NCBI GenBank assembly: GCA_963788205.1
Contig: CAWBGG010000005.1
Location: 580,520-644,519, forward strand
Reading direction: 5' to 3'
DNA from: CAVVMA01 sp963788205
GTDB taxonomy: Bacteria > Desulfobacterota > Binatia > Binatales > Binataceae
DNA: 64,000 bases
A program made the position numbers and the translations under genes. The notes beneath the pieces are model-generated. The model was not told where the DNA came from. It made no database searches and saw nothing but the letters and a program-made list of their open reading frames with translations. Of this stretch, positions 9,238 through 19,692 are shown piece by piece (position 1 is the first letter of the stretch; each line of letters begins with the position of its first letter).

Positions 9238-10867
9238 GGGCGACTCCGCTGATTTCGGCGAGAACGACGGCTGCGCGGGCCAGACGCTCCAGCCCAACAC
9301 GAGTTGCTACATCTCGGCGGTTTTCAAACCGTCGAAAGCCGGCGCCCAGAGCGCCACGCTGAGCATCACCACCAGCGGTCCCAAGGTGACAGCCGGGCTC
9401 TCGGGCACGGCAGAGGCGCCCAAAGTCGCGTCGCTCAGCTCCAAGTCGCTGGCGGCGTTCAGCCAGCTATCGCTCAACGGCTCCGGCTTCGTGCCGAACG
9501 CTGCCGTGCTGGTCACCTTTACCGAAAAGCTCAAGGGCAAGACGGTGCTCGCGATTCCCGAAGCCGCGGCGCAGAACAACGGCGCGTCGATTCTGGTCAC
9601 GGCGCCGCCGGTGATCGATCAAGCCACCGGCAACCTGGCGGCGGGCAGCGCCACGCTCAGCCTGGAGGAGACGCTGACTTCAGGGACGACGCTGAGCGCG
9701 AAATCGCCGTCGCTCAAGATAACCGTGCCGGCTACGAACCCTTCGTTGTCACCCGAACAAGCCACGCTGGCCTTCCTGCAGGGCGAGGCAGGCTTCGCCA
9801 CGCAGCTCGAGACCGCGGTGGCGGGCACCCAGCTCGCCTCGCTTGCGGGCTCGCTGAGCAATCTGGTGGGCTCGCTCGACGCGCTGATTTCGGCGATCAA
9901 CAACAGTACCGCCTCGACCACGCTAGGGAGCGTGAACGGCGTCAACGTCACGGTCAACCAGGACGCCTTGAGCACGGCCGAGACCCAGCTTTTAGCGATG
10001 CTCACGACGCTGGCGGGCGCGGGCGGATCGCAATCGGCCGTATCGCAGTTCGGCCCGGCTCAGGCCAGCGGCAGCGGATGTCTGGCGGCGCAAGCGATGC
10101 AGGCTCTCAGCGACACCGGCAATTCGACCGCGTTCATCAGCGACATTGCGCAGTTGTTCCTGGCCTCACAGAGTTCGCCGGCCTGCCAGCAGCCGGGGGC
10201 TGCGGCCGCCGCAGCCGGAATCGTCAACGGCGCGGTGGGTGTGGCGCTGGGAGTCATCTCGCAAGCCGGCAATCCGCAGGTGGCCGCGCTCGCGTCGGCG
10301 GAAGCGCTGCTGTACGCCAACCTCGGTCCAGGCGGCCAGTTGATCAATACCGGCGTGACGCTGGCGCAGACCTCGGACGCGGCGCGGCTGGCGGTCGAGA
10401 GTTCGGCGCAGACCTTCAATCTGGGCTCCAGCAGTCAGGTCAGCACGGTGGTGATGCAAAGCCAGGGTCTGTTGCAGAGTACCTACACGAGCACCGGGCA
10501 GACCGCGACTTCATTCGATCAGGCCACGCCGCCATTCGACGGTACCTACTCGGGCACTTTCACCGGCACGCAGTTCTTCACCGGCGGGAGCTCGTGTTCG
10601 ATAACTGGCGCGCTCGGCTTGGGCGTAGCCGGCTCGACGATCACTGCGACCGCGCCCGGAGCGGGCAGCGGCACGCTGACCAACAACAACGGCAGCTTCA
10701 CGGTCGATGGTATCGGCGGAACCGGCTCCTCCTGCTCGTTCACGGGAACCTTTTCGGTGAACGCTAGCGGAACGCCGGCCGCGTCGGGCACCTGGTCGTG
10801 CACCGCGCCGAGTTCCTCCTCCGGCTTCACTTCCGCCACCGGCACCTGGTCCGCGTCCAAGCAGTAG
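9176..10867 (+). CDS. NHL-repeat surface protein (paralog 3), 3' part with ASH domain
   Basis: Continuation of the third propeller gene in the next frame. Reading backwards, the frame is open to before 9060 and gives TLKAFSFGKLALGATSPSM, the start of a choice-of-anchor-D (ASH) domain that continues with CAGQTLQPNTSCYISAVFKP, so the ATG at 9176 is not a true start. After the ASH domain come about 450 residues found in neither paralog: an Ala/Ser/Leu-rich helical stretch and a Gly/Ser/Thr-rich beta domain with paired cysteines near the C-terminus. No function recognised for that tail. The 3' tail makes this paralog different from the other two. Confidence 0.75.
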   Translation: MTAALENTTGKALTVTAITLKGDSADFGENDGCAGQTLQPNTSCYISAVFKPSKAGAQSATLSITTSGPKVTAGLSGTAEAPKVASLSSKSLAAFSQLSLNGSGFVPNAAVLVTFTEKLKGKTVLAIPEAAAQNNGASILVTAPPVIDQATGNLAAGSATLSLEETLTSGTTLSAKSPSLKITVPATNPSLSPEQATLAFLQGEAGFATQLETAVAGTQLASLAGSLSNLVGSLDALISAINNSTASTTLGSVNGVNVTVNQDALSTAETQLLAMLTTLAGAGGSQSAVSQFGPAQASGSGCLAAQAMQALSDTGNSTAFISDIAQLFLASQSSPACQQPGAAAAAAGIVNGAVGVALGVISQAGNPQVAALASAEALLYANLGPGGQLINTGVTLAQTSDAARLAVESSAQTFNLGSSSQVSTVVMQSQGLLQSTYTSTGQTATSFDQATPPFDGTYSGTFTGTQFFTGGSSCSITGALGLGVAGSTITATAPGAGSGTLTNNNGSFTVDGIGGTGSSCSFTGTFSVNASGTPAASGTWSCTAPSSSSGFTSATGTWSASKQ

Positions 10868-10885
10868 GCGCTCGCTGCACCGACC

Positions 10886-12206
<1,321 letters not shown>

Positions 12207-12214
<8 letters not shown>

Positions 12215-14024
12215 TCACTTCCTCCCTGAGCGGAATCTCGACAATGAAGCGGCTGCCCTCGCCGCGTTGGCTGCGGGCGAAAATCCGGCCGTTGTGCGCC
12301 TCGACGATTTCCTTGGCGATATACAATCCCAGTCCGGCCGAGCCGGCGCGCGCCGGCTCATTGGGAAATTGCGCGTACGGCTCGAAGATCAGCGGCAACA
12401 CGTCGGCGGCGATTCCCGGCCCGGTGTCGCTCACGATCACGCGGGCGGTCCTGGCCTCGGACTGGATCTCGATCGCGATTGTACCGCCCGCCGGCGTGTA
12501 GCGCAGCGCGTTGCCCACCAGGTTGGTGATTACCCACGGCAGCTTGATCGGATCGCCCCAAATCGGCACCTGGCCTGCCCCCGCGCATACCTCGAGCCGC
12601 AGATGCTTCTCCTCGGCCTGAAGCTTAAACGCCGCGCTGACCTCACGCACTATCTGGTCGAGCATAATCGGCCGCCGCTCGACACCGATGCGGGCCGCGC
12701 TGTTGCGCGAGGCATCCAGCAGGTCGCTGGCGATGGCCTGCAGGCGATTCACGTCGTCGCGGATGGTGGTCAAAATCTCGCGCTGGCGCGCGCCGGTCTC
12801 CGTGGCCGACGCTTCGCTCAGCAGCTCCGCGCCGATCGACAGCGAGGTCAGCGGCGTCTTGAGCTCGTGTGACAGGGTCGCGATCAGATTGGTGCGCGCG
12901 CGTTCCTGGTCGCGGATGAAAGTCACGTCCTGAAGCAGGATGATCGTCCCGAGCGGGTCGCCATGCGGCCCCATCCAGGGCAGCTCGCGAGTCAGGTAGG
13001 TATGGTCGCGGCCGCGCACGAAGACCTTGAACTCAGCGGGCGCCGCGCCGTTGCCTGTCTGCTTCGGATCGCCTTCGCGCAGGCGGGCGGCCAGCACCCG
13101 TGCGACGTGCGCGCTGCGGGCGGCAAGCTCGCCGAGCTTGTGGCCCGCGACGGCTTGCGGTTCGAGATCCAGGATCGCGCCCGCGACCTCGTTGAGATGC
13201 ACGATCGCGCCTTGATTGTCGAGCACGATCAACCCGTCCTCGACACTCTCGATAATCGCGGCGCTCTTGGATCGCTCGCGCATCAGCTCGTCCAAGCGCA
13301 GGCGGTAATCGTGCTCCAAGCGCCGCGCCATCGCGTTGAATTCATCGGCCAGCGTCGCCAGCTCGGCGGTGCGCAGCGGCGACATCGCGCGCAGCGATTG
13401 CTCGTTGTCGATCGCGCGCAGCGTATCCACCAGATGCTTGAGCGGGCGGACCACCAGCGTGCGCGCAAAGAAGTAGCTCGACGCAGCGAGCATCGCGACC
13501 ACCACCACCACGATCACCAGCTCTTCGGTGCGCAGCCGGCGAGCGACGTTGACTGTATGGCGATCGGCGCTGAACATCGCATGCTCGTTCATCGCCACGA
13601 GCTGGTCCGTCTCGGTACCGAGCCGGCGCGCGAGGCCGGCGCTCTCGGCAGTCGCGGATAATGGCGTAGCAAAGAATCGATCGCCGTCCGCCGCGATTTG
13701 CGCGGCCACCCGGTCCTCGCCCGGCTCGGTGATGTTCCCCTGTTCAGCGGCGAGCCATTGCCGGAAAAGAGCTTGCGCCTGCGACGCGCTCAGATCGCCG
13801 GTTCTGAATGCGGCGATCGCGCCGGACATCTTTTGCGCGGCCTGTATCGACTGGTAGTTCCGCGAGAGCGCGCGGTTGACGGAGCTTTCGAGCACCGCCA
13901 GGCGTGAGATCGCGAGCACGCCCAGCGCCGCCATCAGCAGCACCAGGATCAGGTTGGTCAGCCATACGCGGCCCGCGAGCGACCACCACAGACTGCCGCT
14001 CGCGCCGCGCGCGCCATCTGACAT
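12207..14024 (-). CDS. Membrane sensor histidine kinase (HAMP-PAS-HisKA-HATPase)
   Basis: 605 residues. Two membrane segments (about 19-40 and 168-187) enclose a periplasmic sensing region of about 125 residues; then HAMP (190-245), PAS (250-370), the dimerisation helix with phospho-accepting His386 in LSHELKTPL, and the ATPase domain with NLVGNALRYTP, DTGPGI and GLGLYIAKEI. The layout is like KinB/NtrB-type kinases. It forms an operon with the NtrC-type regulator just downstream (eight-base overlap). The kinase looks fully active even though its partner lacks the usual acceptor Asp. Signal unknown. Confidence 0.93.
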
Positions 14025-14125
14025 GACCGCATTCTAACGCCCACGCCGGCGCCAGTCGCAAGCCAATAGAGGTCTGCAAGAGGATCGCATTATTGCAAAA
14101 TGCACGACTCAAATCCGCAGGCGTC

Positions 14126-14140
14126 ATTGCGGACCGCAAT
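14126..14140. promoter_or_regulatory. Perfect palindrome between kinase and permease genes, candidate operator
   Basis: ATTGCGG-A-CCGCAAT is a perfect 15-base palindrome in the 227-base gap between the divergent kinase and permease genes. TTGCA-type half-sites recur nearby (about 14093 and 14191). It could be a site for the adjacent Fis-type regulator, which would link the two-component system to the permease. No clear -24/-12 promoter was seen. Confidence 0.4.
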
Positions 14141-14251
14141 CCGCCCAAATGGCGCCTTTGGAATCACAAGAGAAATTCGGGGGCGCAGACTTTGCAATCT
14201 GAAACGTCGGACTAGGCTCTTTTCGCTCTGAAAGGATCACAGAGGATTCGT

Positions 14252-16297
14252 TTGGCCGCTAATCCCAGACTCCAACGGGTCACCCAGGCACCTGGGCGGA
14301 CCGGCAGGTTCAGCAAGAACACCCAGGTAATCGTAATCAGCACCGGGATGCTGACCTTCATCTCGTTCTGGCGAGCGTCGGCGGTCGTGCTTTGCGACCT
14401 TGCCTCGACCGCATACTACATCGGCGGAATCGTGGAGCAGGCGGTGGGCCGCTCGGCGCCCTACTTCATCCTGGCGGTGATGCTCTTCTCCTACGCGGTG
14501 CGCGCCGTCTATGTCGAATCGTGCTCGATGTTCACGCGCGGCGGCGTGTATCGAGTGGTGAAGGAAGCGATGGGCCCGACGCTGGCGAAAATCTCGGTCT
14601 CGGCCCTGATGTTCGACTATATCCTCACCGGCCCGATCAGCGGTGTGTCCGCCGGCCAGTACATCACCGGTTTGATGAACGAGTTGCTCCATCTGGCGCA
14701 CGTCGGCATCGTCTTTCCGCCGGACCTGACCGCGGCTTCGTTCGCGATCGCGGCGACGGTCTACTTCTGGTGGCAGAACATCCTGGGTATCGAGGAGTCG
14801 AGCGAAAAAGCGATGCGCATCATGCAGGTCACCACCGTGATGGCGGTGCTGATGATCGTATGGTGCGGGCTGACGCTCTACCTGCGCGGCGCGCATCTGC
14901 CGCCCTTCGAGCTCAAGCTACCCGATACGTCGCTGGGATGGCTCGTGCATCTGCCTGCCGCCCGCACTATCGGGGCGTTTGGCATCCTGATCGCGTTCGG
15001 CCATTCGATCCTCGCGATGTCGGGTGAAGAGTCACTGGCGCAGGTGAATCGCGAGATCGAGGCGCCCAAGCTCAAGAATCTGCTCCGCGCCGGTTTCGTC
15101 ATCTTTCTATACAGCCTGCTGCTGACCGGGCTGGTTTCCTTTTTCGCCGTGATGATCATCCCGGACAGCGTGCGGATGGCGAACTACAGCGACAACCTGA
15201 TCGGCGGGCTCGCGATGTACATGGTCGGGCCGCTGTGGGCGCGTCTTGCGCTGCGCGCCTTCGTGGTGTTCACCGGATTCCTGATCCTCGCGGGAGCGGT
15301 CAATACCGCGATCGTCGGCTCGGTCGGCGTGCTGACGCGGGTGGCCGAAGACGGCGTGATGCTCGACTGGTTCCGTAATCCGCACAAGCGTTACGGCACC
15401 AACTACCGGATCGTGAACCTGGTGGCCGGCCTGCAGATCGCGACTATCGTGATGTCGCGCGGCGACATGTACGTGCTGGGCGAGGCCTACGCGTTCGGCG
15501 TGGTGTGGAGCTTTGTGTTCAAGAGTCTCTCGGTGCTGGTGCTGCGCTATCGCGAGAAGTATCACCGGCTGTGGCGGATGCCGCTCAACCTGACCTGGTT
15601 TCGTCCCGGCGGCCAGGATTTCCCGCTCGGGCTGGCGCTCACCTTTCTGGTGCTGCTCGCCACCGCGATTGTGAATCTGTTCACCAAGCAGGTCGCGACC
15701 ATCTGGGGCCTTTCGTTCACTGCCGGCCTGTTCGTGGTCTTCTCGATTTCCGAGCGGATCAACGGCGCGGTCGCGCACGAATACGGCGAGGAGCCGGAGA
15801 AATTCAATCTTCAGATAATCGAGGACGGCCAGCAGATCGAGCTCCCGCGCCACGCGGGCGATGCCGGCGAGCGCAAGCTGATCGCGATCCGCGACCCCGC
15901 CAACCTTGCGCATCTGCATCGCTACTTGAGCGAACGCGACGATGCCGACCTGATCGCGCTGACGGTACGCAACGAGCGCGGGCTGGCCTCCAGCGAGGGC
16001 GCGCAACCCTTTACCGATGATGAAGAAAAACTCTTCAGCAGGGTGGTCAAGGTCTGCGAGGACCACGGACGCGCCGTTACGCCGCTGGTCGTGGTCTCCA
16101 ACGATCAGCAGTTCGCGATCGCGAACACGGCCTTTCGCCTCGGCGTGAAGGAAGTCGTGATGGGAGTCTCGGCCAAGTTCTCTCCCGATGTGCAGCTCGA
16201 GAACTTCGCGATGCACTGGGGCGCGCTGGGCGACGACGAACGCCACGTGAAAGTCCGCGTCCTGTCCGACGACCGCGACATCCGGGCGGAGATCTAG
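14252..16297 (+). CDS. APC-superfamily permease with C-terminal universal-stress-like domain
   Basis: 681 residues. The first 500 form an amino acid-polyamine-organocation type transporter of about 12 membrane segments (for example FDYILTGPISGVSAGQYITG near 115 and SGEESLAQVNREIEAPK near 255, as in the family's core). The last 150 residues are soluble (RKLIAIRDPANLAHLHRYLS, then LGVKEVVMGVSAKF) and resemble a universal stress protein fold, a known fusion for some cation-amino acid carriers. TTG start at 14252 with AGAGGA six bases before; no better start upstream. It is divergent from the two-component system. Substrate not predictable. Confidence 0.87.
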   Translation: MAANPRLQRVTQAPGRTGRFSKNTQVIVISTGMLTFISFWRASAVVLCDLASTAYYIGGIVEQAVGRSAPYFILAVMLFSYAVRAVYVESCSMFTRGGVYRVVKEAMGPTLAKISVSALMFDYILTGPISGVSAGQYITGLMNELLHLAHVGIVFPPDLTAASFAIAATVYFWWQNILGIEESSEKAMRIMQVTTVMAVLMIVWCGLTLYLRGAHLPPFELKLPDTSLGWLVHLPAARTIGAFGILIAFGHSILAMSGEESLAQVNREIEAPKLKNLLRAGFVIFLYSLLLTGLVSFFAVMIIPDSVRMANYSDNLIGGLAMYMVGPLWARLALRAFVVFTGFLILAGAVNTAIVGSVGVLTRVAEDGVMLDWFRNPHKRYGTNYRIVNLVAGLQIATIVMSRGDMYVLGEAYAFGVVWSFVFKSLSVLVLRYREKYHRLWRMPLNLTWFRPGGQDFPLGLALTFLVLLATAIVNLFTKQVATIWGLSFTAGLFVVFSISERINGAVAHEYGEEPEKFNLQIIEDGQQIELPRHAGDAGERKLIAIRDPANLAHLHRYLSERDDADLIALTVRNERGLASSEGAQPFTDDEEKLFSRVVKVCEDHGRAVTPLVVVSNDQQFAIANTAFRLGVKEVVMGVSAKFSPDVQLENFAMHWGALGDDERHVKVRVLSDDRDIRAEI

Positions 16298-16341
16298 CCG
16301 CAGCACCGCCGAGTGCGCGTCGGGGTCGGCGCACATTGTCG

Positions 16342-16369
16342 GATTGTTTTCGCTTCCGGAAAAACAATC
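16342..16369 (+). terminator. Inverted repeat after the permease gene, possible terminator
   Basis: GATTGTTTT and AAAACAATC form a nine-base perfect stem around a ten-base loop, 45 bases after the permease stop. It lacks a U-tract, so it may be a weak terminator or an operator for the peptidase gene that starts 95 bases later. Confidence 0.4.
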
Positions 16370-16463
16370 GAGTGCGCGACCTTAAGACCGTGTTCCTTTC
16401 CTGCCTTCCTATGCTATATCCCTTTGGAGGACGTTCATAGGAACTGCCAAAGGAGGGAATTTG

Positions 16464-17624
16464 ATGCCTGATTTCGTAGATACTCTTTCCCAACAACAGC
16501 AACTAACGCCGGTTGAGGTAGCCATACTACGATCCGCCGGCGTCCGCTCCGTTCAAGACGTGGACAGTCTGGTGCGGAACTTCCCCTCACTACATACGGT
16601 CGGGATGCGAATCGCCCTCCTGTCGGCCGCGGTGATGCCGCGCCTGAGCGTTCCATTTGCGGCGCTGGCTACGAGTATCGCGGCAGTTCGAGCGCAGCGG
16701 CATCTGTCGCGAGGAGCGGTCCATCCCCCGGGCGCGCGCTGGGCGCGCGGAATGTCAGTGCCGATGCCGCCGTTGGCCGCAGCGATAGCGCAAGCAGCCG
16801 CACCCGCCGGGCTTGCGGGCGCTATCGACTTGCGCGTTGCGTCGTGGCCGGTGCGCAATCAAGGCCAACGCGGGACTTGTGTGGCCTTCGCGTCAACCGC
16901 ATGCGCCGAAATAAGGCGCTATGTAGTCTCGCCTTCTGGCCCCACCGGCTTATCTGAACAGTTTCTTTATTGGGCTATCAAAACCAAGACCGCCGATCCC
17001 AACCCAAACACCGACGGCACTTGGCTCCAATTTGCCCGAGATGCGCTCGCAGCCGATGGAATTTGCCCGGAGAGTCTCTGGCCTTATGTCGGGCCGCCGA
17101 TCCCGGGAAATGTGTCTCAAGCTGGTGGTGGCAATCCGTCCGCGGCGGCAATCGCAGCCGGCGCGGCGAATACCTATGTGTCCGGCAATTACCAGGTCTT
17201 TAATACGCCAGGCGGGGGTGCCTCTGCGCTGCTGAATGCTCTCCAAAACGGGAAACCTGTAGCGATCACAGTGCCAGTCTTCTCGGATCCCACGGTTCCG
17301 AATGGCGCCGACAACTGGTCAACCGGGTCCGCTTGGTCCTATGGCAGGATTCTGAATCCGCCTGCGACGGCCGTTGCGAGTGACGGACATGCGGTTTGCG
17401 TGGTCGGGTACCAGCCTGACCCTTCGGAACCAAACGGAGGATATTTCATTTTTCGAAATAGTTGGGACGTCGCATGGGCATACACGGCTCCCTCTCCGGG
17501 GAACAGCTACTCCCCCCAGCCAGGCTATGGCGACATATCCGCGACCTATATCGAAGACTACATTGGGAACTGCTGCAACTATAAGAGCCACCCACCGCTT
17601 CGAGAGCGGTTAGGCCGCAACTAG
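16464..17624 (+). CDS. Papain-like (C1 family) cysteine peptidase with novel N-terminal region
   Basis: 386 residues. The peptidase domain begins near 118. The oxyanion-hole Gln133 and catalytic Cys139 lie in RNQGQRGTCVAFAS (papain: NQGSCGSCWAFS), His309 in DGHAVCVVGY, and Asn332 in FRNSWD, so all catalytic residues are present with normal spacing. Residues 14-61 form a helical region with GVRSVQDVDSLVRNFPS, followed by a Pro-rich stretch; no signal peptide is evident. ATG at 16464 has AGGAGGG six bases before. The N-terminal helical region recurs alone in the convergent gene at 17659-18000. I infer it acts as a pro-region or targeting module. Substrate unknown. Confidence 0.9.
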   Translation: MPDFVDTLSQQQQLTPVEVAILRSAGVRSVQDVDSLVRNFPSLHTVGMRIALLSAAVMPRLSVPFAALATSIAAVRAQRHLSRGAVHPPGARWARGMSVPMPPLAAAIAQAAAPAGLAGAIDLRVASWPVRNQGQRGTCVAFASTACAEIRRYVVSPSGPTGLSEQFLYWAIKTKTADPNPNTDGTWLQFARDALAADGICPESLWPYVGPPIPGNVSQAGGGNPSAAAIAAGAANTYVSGNYQVFNTPGGGASALLNALQNGKPVAITVPVFSDPTVPNGADNWSTGSAWSYGRILNPPATAVASDGHAVCVVGYQPDPSEPNGGYFIFRNSWDVAWAYTAPSPGNSYSPQPGYGDISATYIEDYIGNCCNYKSHPPLRERLGRN

Positions 17625-17658
17625 CACTTGCTTACTCCGGCCCGCCTGGACTCATCGG

Positions 17659-18000
17659 CTATTTCGAATCCCGCTTGAGTAGCGACGGATTCAGAGCCCC
17701 GTAACCGTGCTGCCGTCGCGGCGGGCTAAGTATCGCTTCGTCTACATGACCTCGGAGCTGGTCGCGAAGCTTGCTCACAGCGTTGAGAACATCAGCGACG
17801 CTCCAATTCAGCTCAGCGGCCACGGCGGACGGGAAGGAGTTGACGTAGGAGACGAACTCAGCGGCATTTCGGACCCCGTGCGATGCTAGCGCCGAGGCCA
17901 CATCGCGCGGCAGCAGCAAGGAACTTGCCTCGTGGACAGATGCACGAAAATCACCGGGCTCTGCGGGCCAGTCAGCCGCGCGAATTTGTAACGGATTCAT
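17659..18000 (-). CDS. Small protein resembling the N-terminal region of the adjacent peptidase
   Basis: 113 residues, not a recognised family. Residues 29-77 align with residues 14-61 of the neighbouring peptidase: both have a short Leu/Pro start, then GVR, an acidic-hydrophobic stretch, V..FPS, and a Val/Leu-rich helix; both then have an A-x-x-x-PP stretch. The genes converge and stop 34 bases apart. ATG at 18000 was chosen because the longer frame upstream is low in coding character; no strong ribosome site is visible. It could be a stand-alone pro-region that inhibits or chaperones the peptidase. Existence as a gene rests mainly on this similarity. Confidence 0.6.
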   Translation of the reverse strand: MNPLQIRAADWPAEPGDFRASVHEASSLLLPRDVASALASHGVRNAAEFVSYVNSFPSAVAAELNWSVADVLNAVSKLRDQLRGHVDEAILSPPRRQHGYGALNPSLLKRDSK

Positions 18001-18240
18001 CAAAAAAATTATAGCTCCATATGAGCACCCTTGAAAAGGGTCCGCCCGCGTAGGCTTTAGTATACAGCCTGGCCTCAAAGGAAAGGGGGGACTGCGGGAC
18101 AAGGGAGTTCTTCTTCAGCGCCCAGATGGATTCGCAGGTCTGGGCAGAAATCTAGCGGGCCCTGAACTTCCCGCACAAACGCGGCGGGTTGTAAGCTCTC
18201 TCGCAAGCCTGAGACCCTTGAAGTAACCTTAACAGCCTCG

Positions 18241-18263
18241 CTCCGCGTAGATCGCTCGCGGAG
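18241..18263. promoter_or_regulatory. Inverted repeat just upstream of the membrane-protein gene
   Basis: CTCCGCG and CGCGGAG form a seven-base perfect inverted repeat with a nine-base spacer, ending nine bases before the ATG at 18272. It could be an operator or a hairpin over the ribosome site. The gap 18001-18271 otherwise shows nothing clear. Confidence 0.3.
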
Positions 18264-18271
18264 TTAATCGC

Positions 18272-18982
18272 ATGCCCACTGCTATTTCGCACTTGATCGA
18301 TTTCTGCTCCGGCAGGCTGCCGCAGCGGACTCTCCGGCGGATTTTACTTCCGCTGATCCTGGCCTCATATTTCGGCAGTCTGACGCTTGCGATCTGGATG
18401 TATCCCGGTCCCTTCGACTGGCGCACCAGGTCGATGTCGAAACTTCTCTATCCCAGCAACAATCCGCAATTTCACTTGATAGGATCCGTCGGCGTGGCGA
18501 TCGCGGGCCTGTTGGCGATTCCCTTCGCCGGTAGCATCGGCAGGCGGCTGCGGGTCATTTCTCCGGTACCGGCGGCGATCGGCGCGCTTGCATTCGGCGC
18601 GGGAGCTATCAGCTTGATTCTCGGTGCCTTGATAGTGTTGCAGCCTTTCCTCCACGAAATGTTCGCGCGCGGAGCAGGGATCGGCCTCGGCCTGGGGATG
18701 CTGGCGTTCTACTTGTGCGCGCTCAGAGGACTCGCGGTCCCTCCAGACCAAAGGCACACCCGGCCCCGGATCTTTCTCGCCTGGAGTGTGATCGTGCCGC
18801 CCGCGCTGATAGTCATCGTGCTGCGATTGCTGGCTGCCGCGCATTTTCAATGGTCGAATCCGGTCTATCGGGCTATAGAAAATCGATCGTTGTGGCACCT
18901 GGGACTTTGGGAATGGATCGGCTCGACCGCGGTATTTCTGTTCCTGCTCGGCGCCGCCCTGTTTCTGCCGGAAAACGATTGA
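18272..18982 (+). CDS. DUF998-like integral membrane protein
   Basis: 236 residues with six to seven membrane segments. The first loop SMSKLLYPSNNPQFHLIGSV resembles the DUF998 family, where the region after the first helix reads LS.L...G....F..G. No catalytic motif visible. Function unknown; the family is widespread and unassigned. ATG at 18272 begins the frame. It lies ahead of the hisH operon with an 87-base gap and is probably transcribed separately. Confidence 0.65.
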   Translation: MPTAISHLIDFCSGRLPQRTLRRILLPLILASYFGSLTLAIWMYPGPFDWRTRSMSKLLYPSNNPQFHLIGSVGVAIAGLLAIPFAGSIGRRLRVISPVPAAIGALAFGAGAISLILGALIVLQPFLHEMFARGAGIGLGLGMLAFYLCALRGLAVPPDQRHTRPRIFLAWSVIVPPALIVIVLRLLAAAHFQWSNPVYRAIENRSLWHLGLWEWIGSTAVFLFLLGAALFLPEND

Positions 18983-19069
18983 GTCAAAAGTTCGCCGCCG
19001 CTGCGTCCGGCCCCGATCGCTCTCCTGTGATGGCGTCGGGAATCCCGCTATGATTTTTCCCTCAGTCCG

Positions 19070-19690
19070 ATGATCGCGATCGTCGATTACAAGGCCGGAA
19101 ATCTGACCAGCGTGGCGCACGCGCTGGAGTTCCTGGGCCATCGCCCCGAGATCACCGATCGTCCGGAGCGCATCCGCGCCGCCGAACGGATAATCCTGCC
19201 CGGCGTTGGCGCAGCCGGCGCCACGATGGAAAACCTCGTTGCGCTCAAGCTCGACTCCGTGCTGCGCGAACAGGTGATCGAGGCCGGCAAGCCTTTCCTC
19301 GGCATCTGTATCGGAATCCAGGTCCTGTTCGATCGCAGCGAAGAAGACGACGCGAAATGCCTGGGGTTCATCGCCGGGCGTATCGGGCGGTATCCGAATT
19401 CGGTTGACGGGCGCGCGCTCAAAGTTCCGCAGATCGGATGGAACCGCGTGCGCCAGACCCGAGCGCATCCGGTGTTCGCGGGCGTGCCCGACAACACCCA
19501 CTTCTACTTCGTCAATTCCTACTACCCGATTCCCGACGATCCTGCAGTTACGATCGCCGAGAGCGACCATGGCGTCACTTTCGCCGCGGCGATCGCGCGC
19601 CGCAACATTGTCGCCACGCAGTTCCATCTCGAAAAGAGCGGCGCGGCGGGACTCAAGCTGCTGGACAATTTCTGCCGGCTCGGGGCCTGA
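19070..19690 (+). CDS. hisH: Imidazole glycerol phosphate synthase, glutaminase subunit
   Basis: HisH makes ammonia from glutamine and passes it to HisF, which forms imidazole glycerol phosphate and AICAR in histidine synthesis. 206 residues, normal length. It begins MIAIVDYKAGNLTSVAHALE; the nucleophile Cys80 lies in FLGICIGIQVLF, and the His-Glu pair is in TQFHLEKSG, where most family members have Pro between His and Glu. It is two bases ahead of hisF, with which it forms the enzyme. The rest of the his pathway is not in the window. Confidence 0.97.
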   Translation: MIAIVDYKAGNLTSVAHALEFLGHRPEITDRPERIRAAERIILPGVGAAGATMENLVALKLDSVLREQVIEAGKPFLGICIGIQVLFDRSEEDDAKCLGFIAGRIGRYPNSVDGRALKVPQIGWNRVRQTRAHPVFAGVPDNTHFYFVNSYYPIPDDPAVTIAESDHGVTFAAAIARRNIVATQFHLEKSGAAGLKLLDNFCRLGA

Positions 19691-19692
19691 CG

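Noticed and set aside
18365..19627. Minus-strand open frame of 420 codons opposite the membrane protein and hisH
   Set aside because: It covers hisH and the DUF998-like gene on the other strand and has shadow-like composition.
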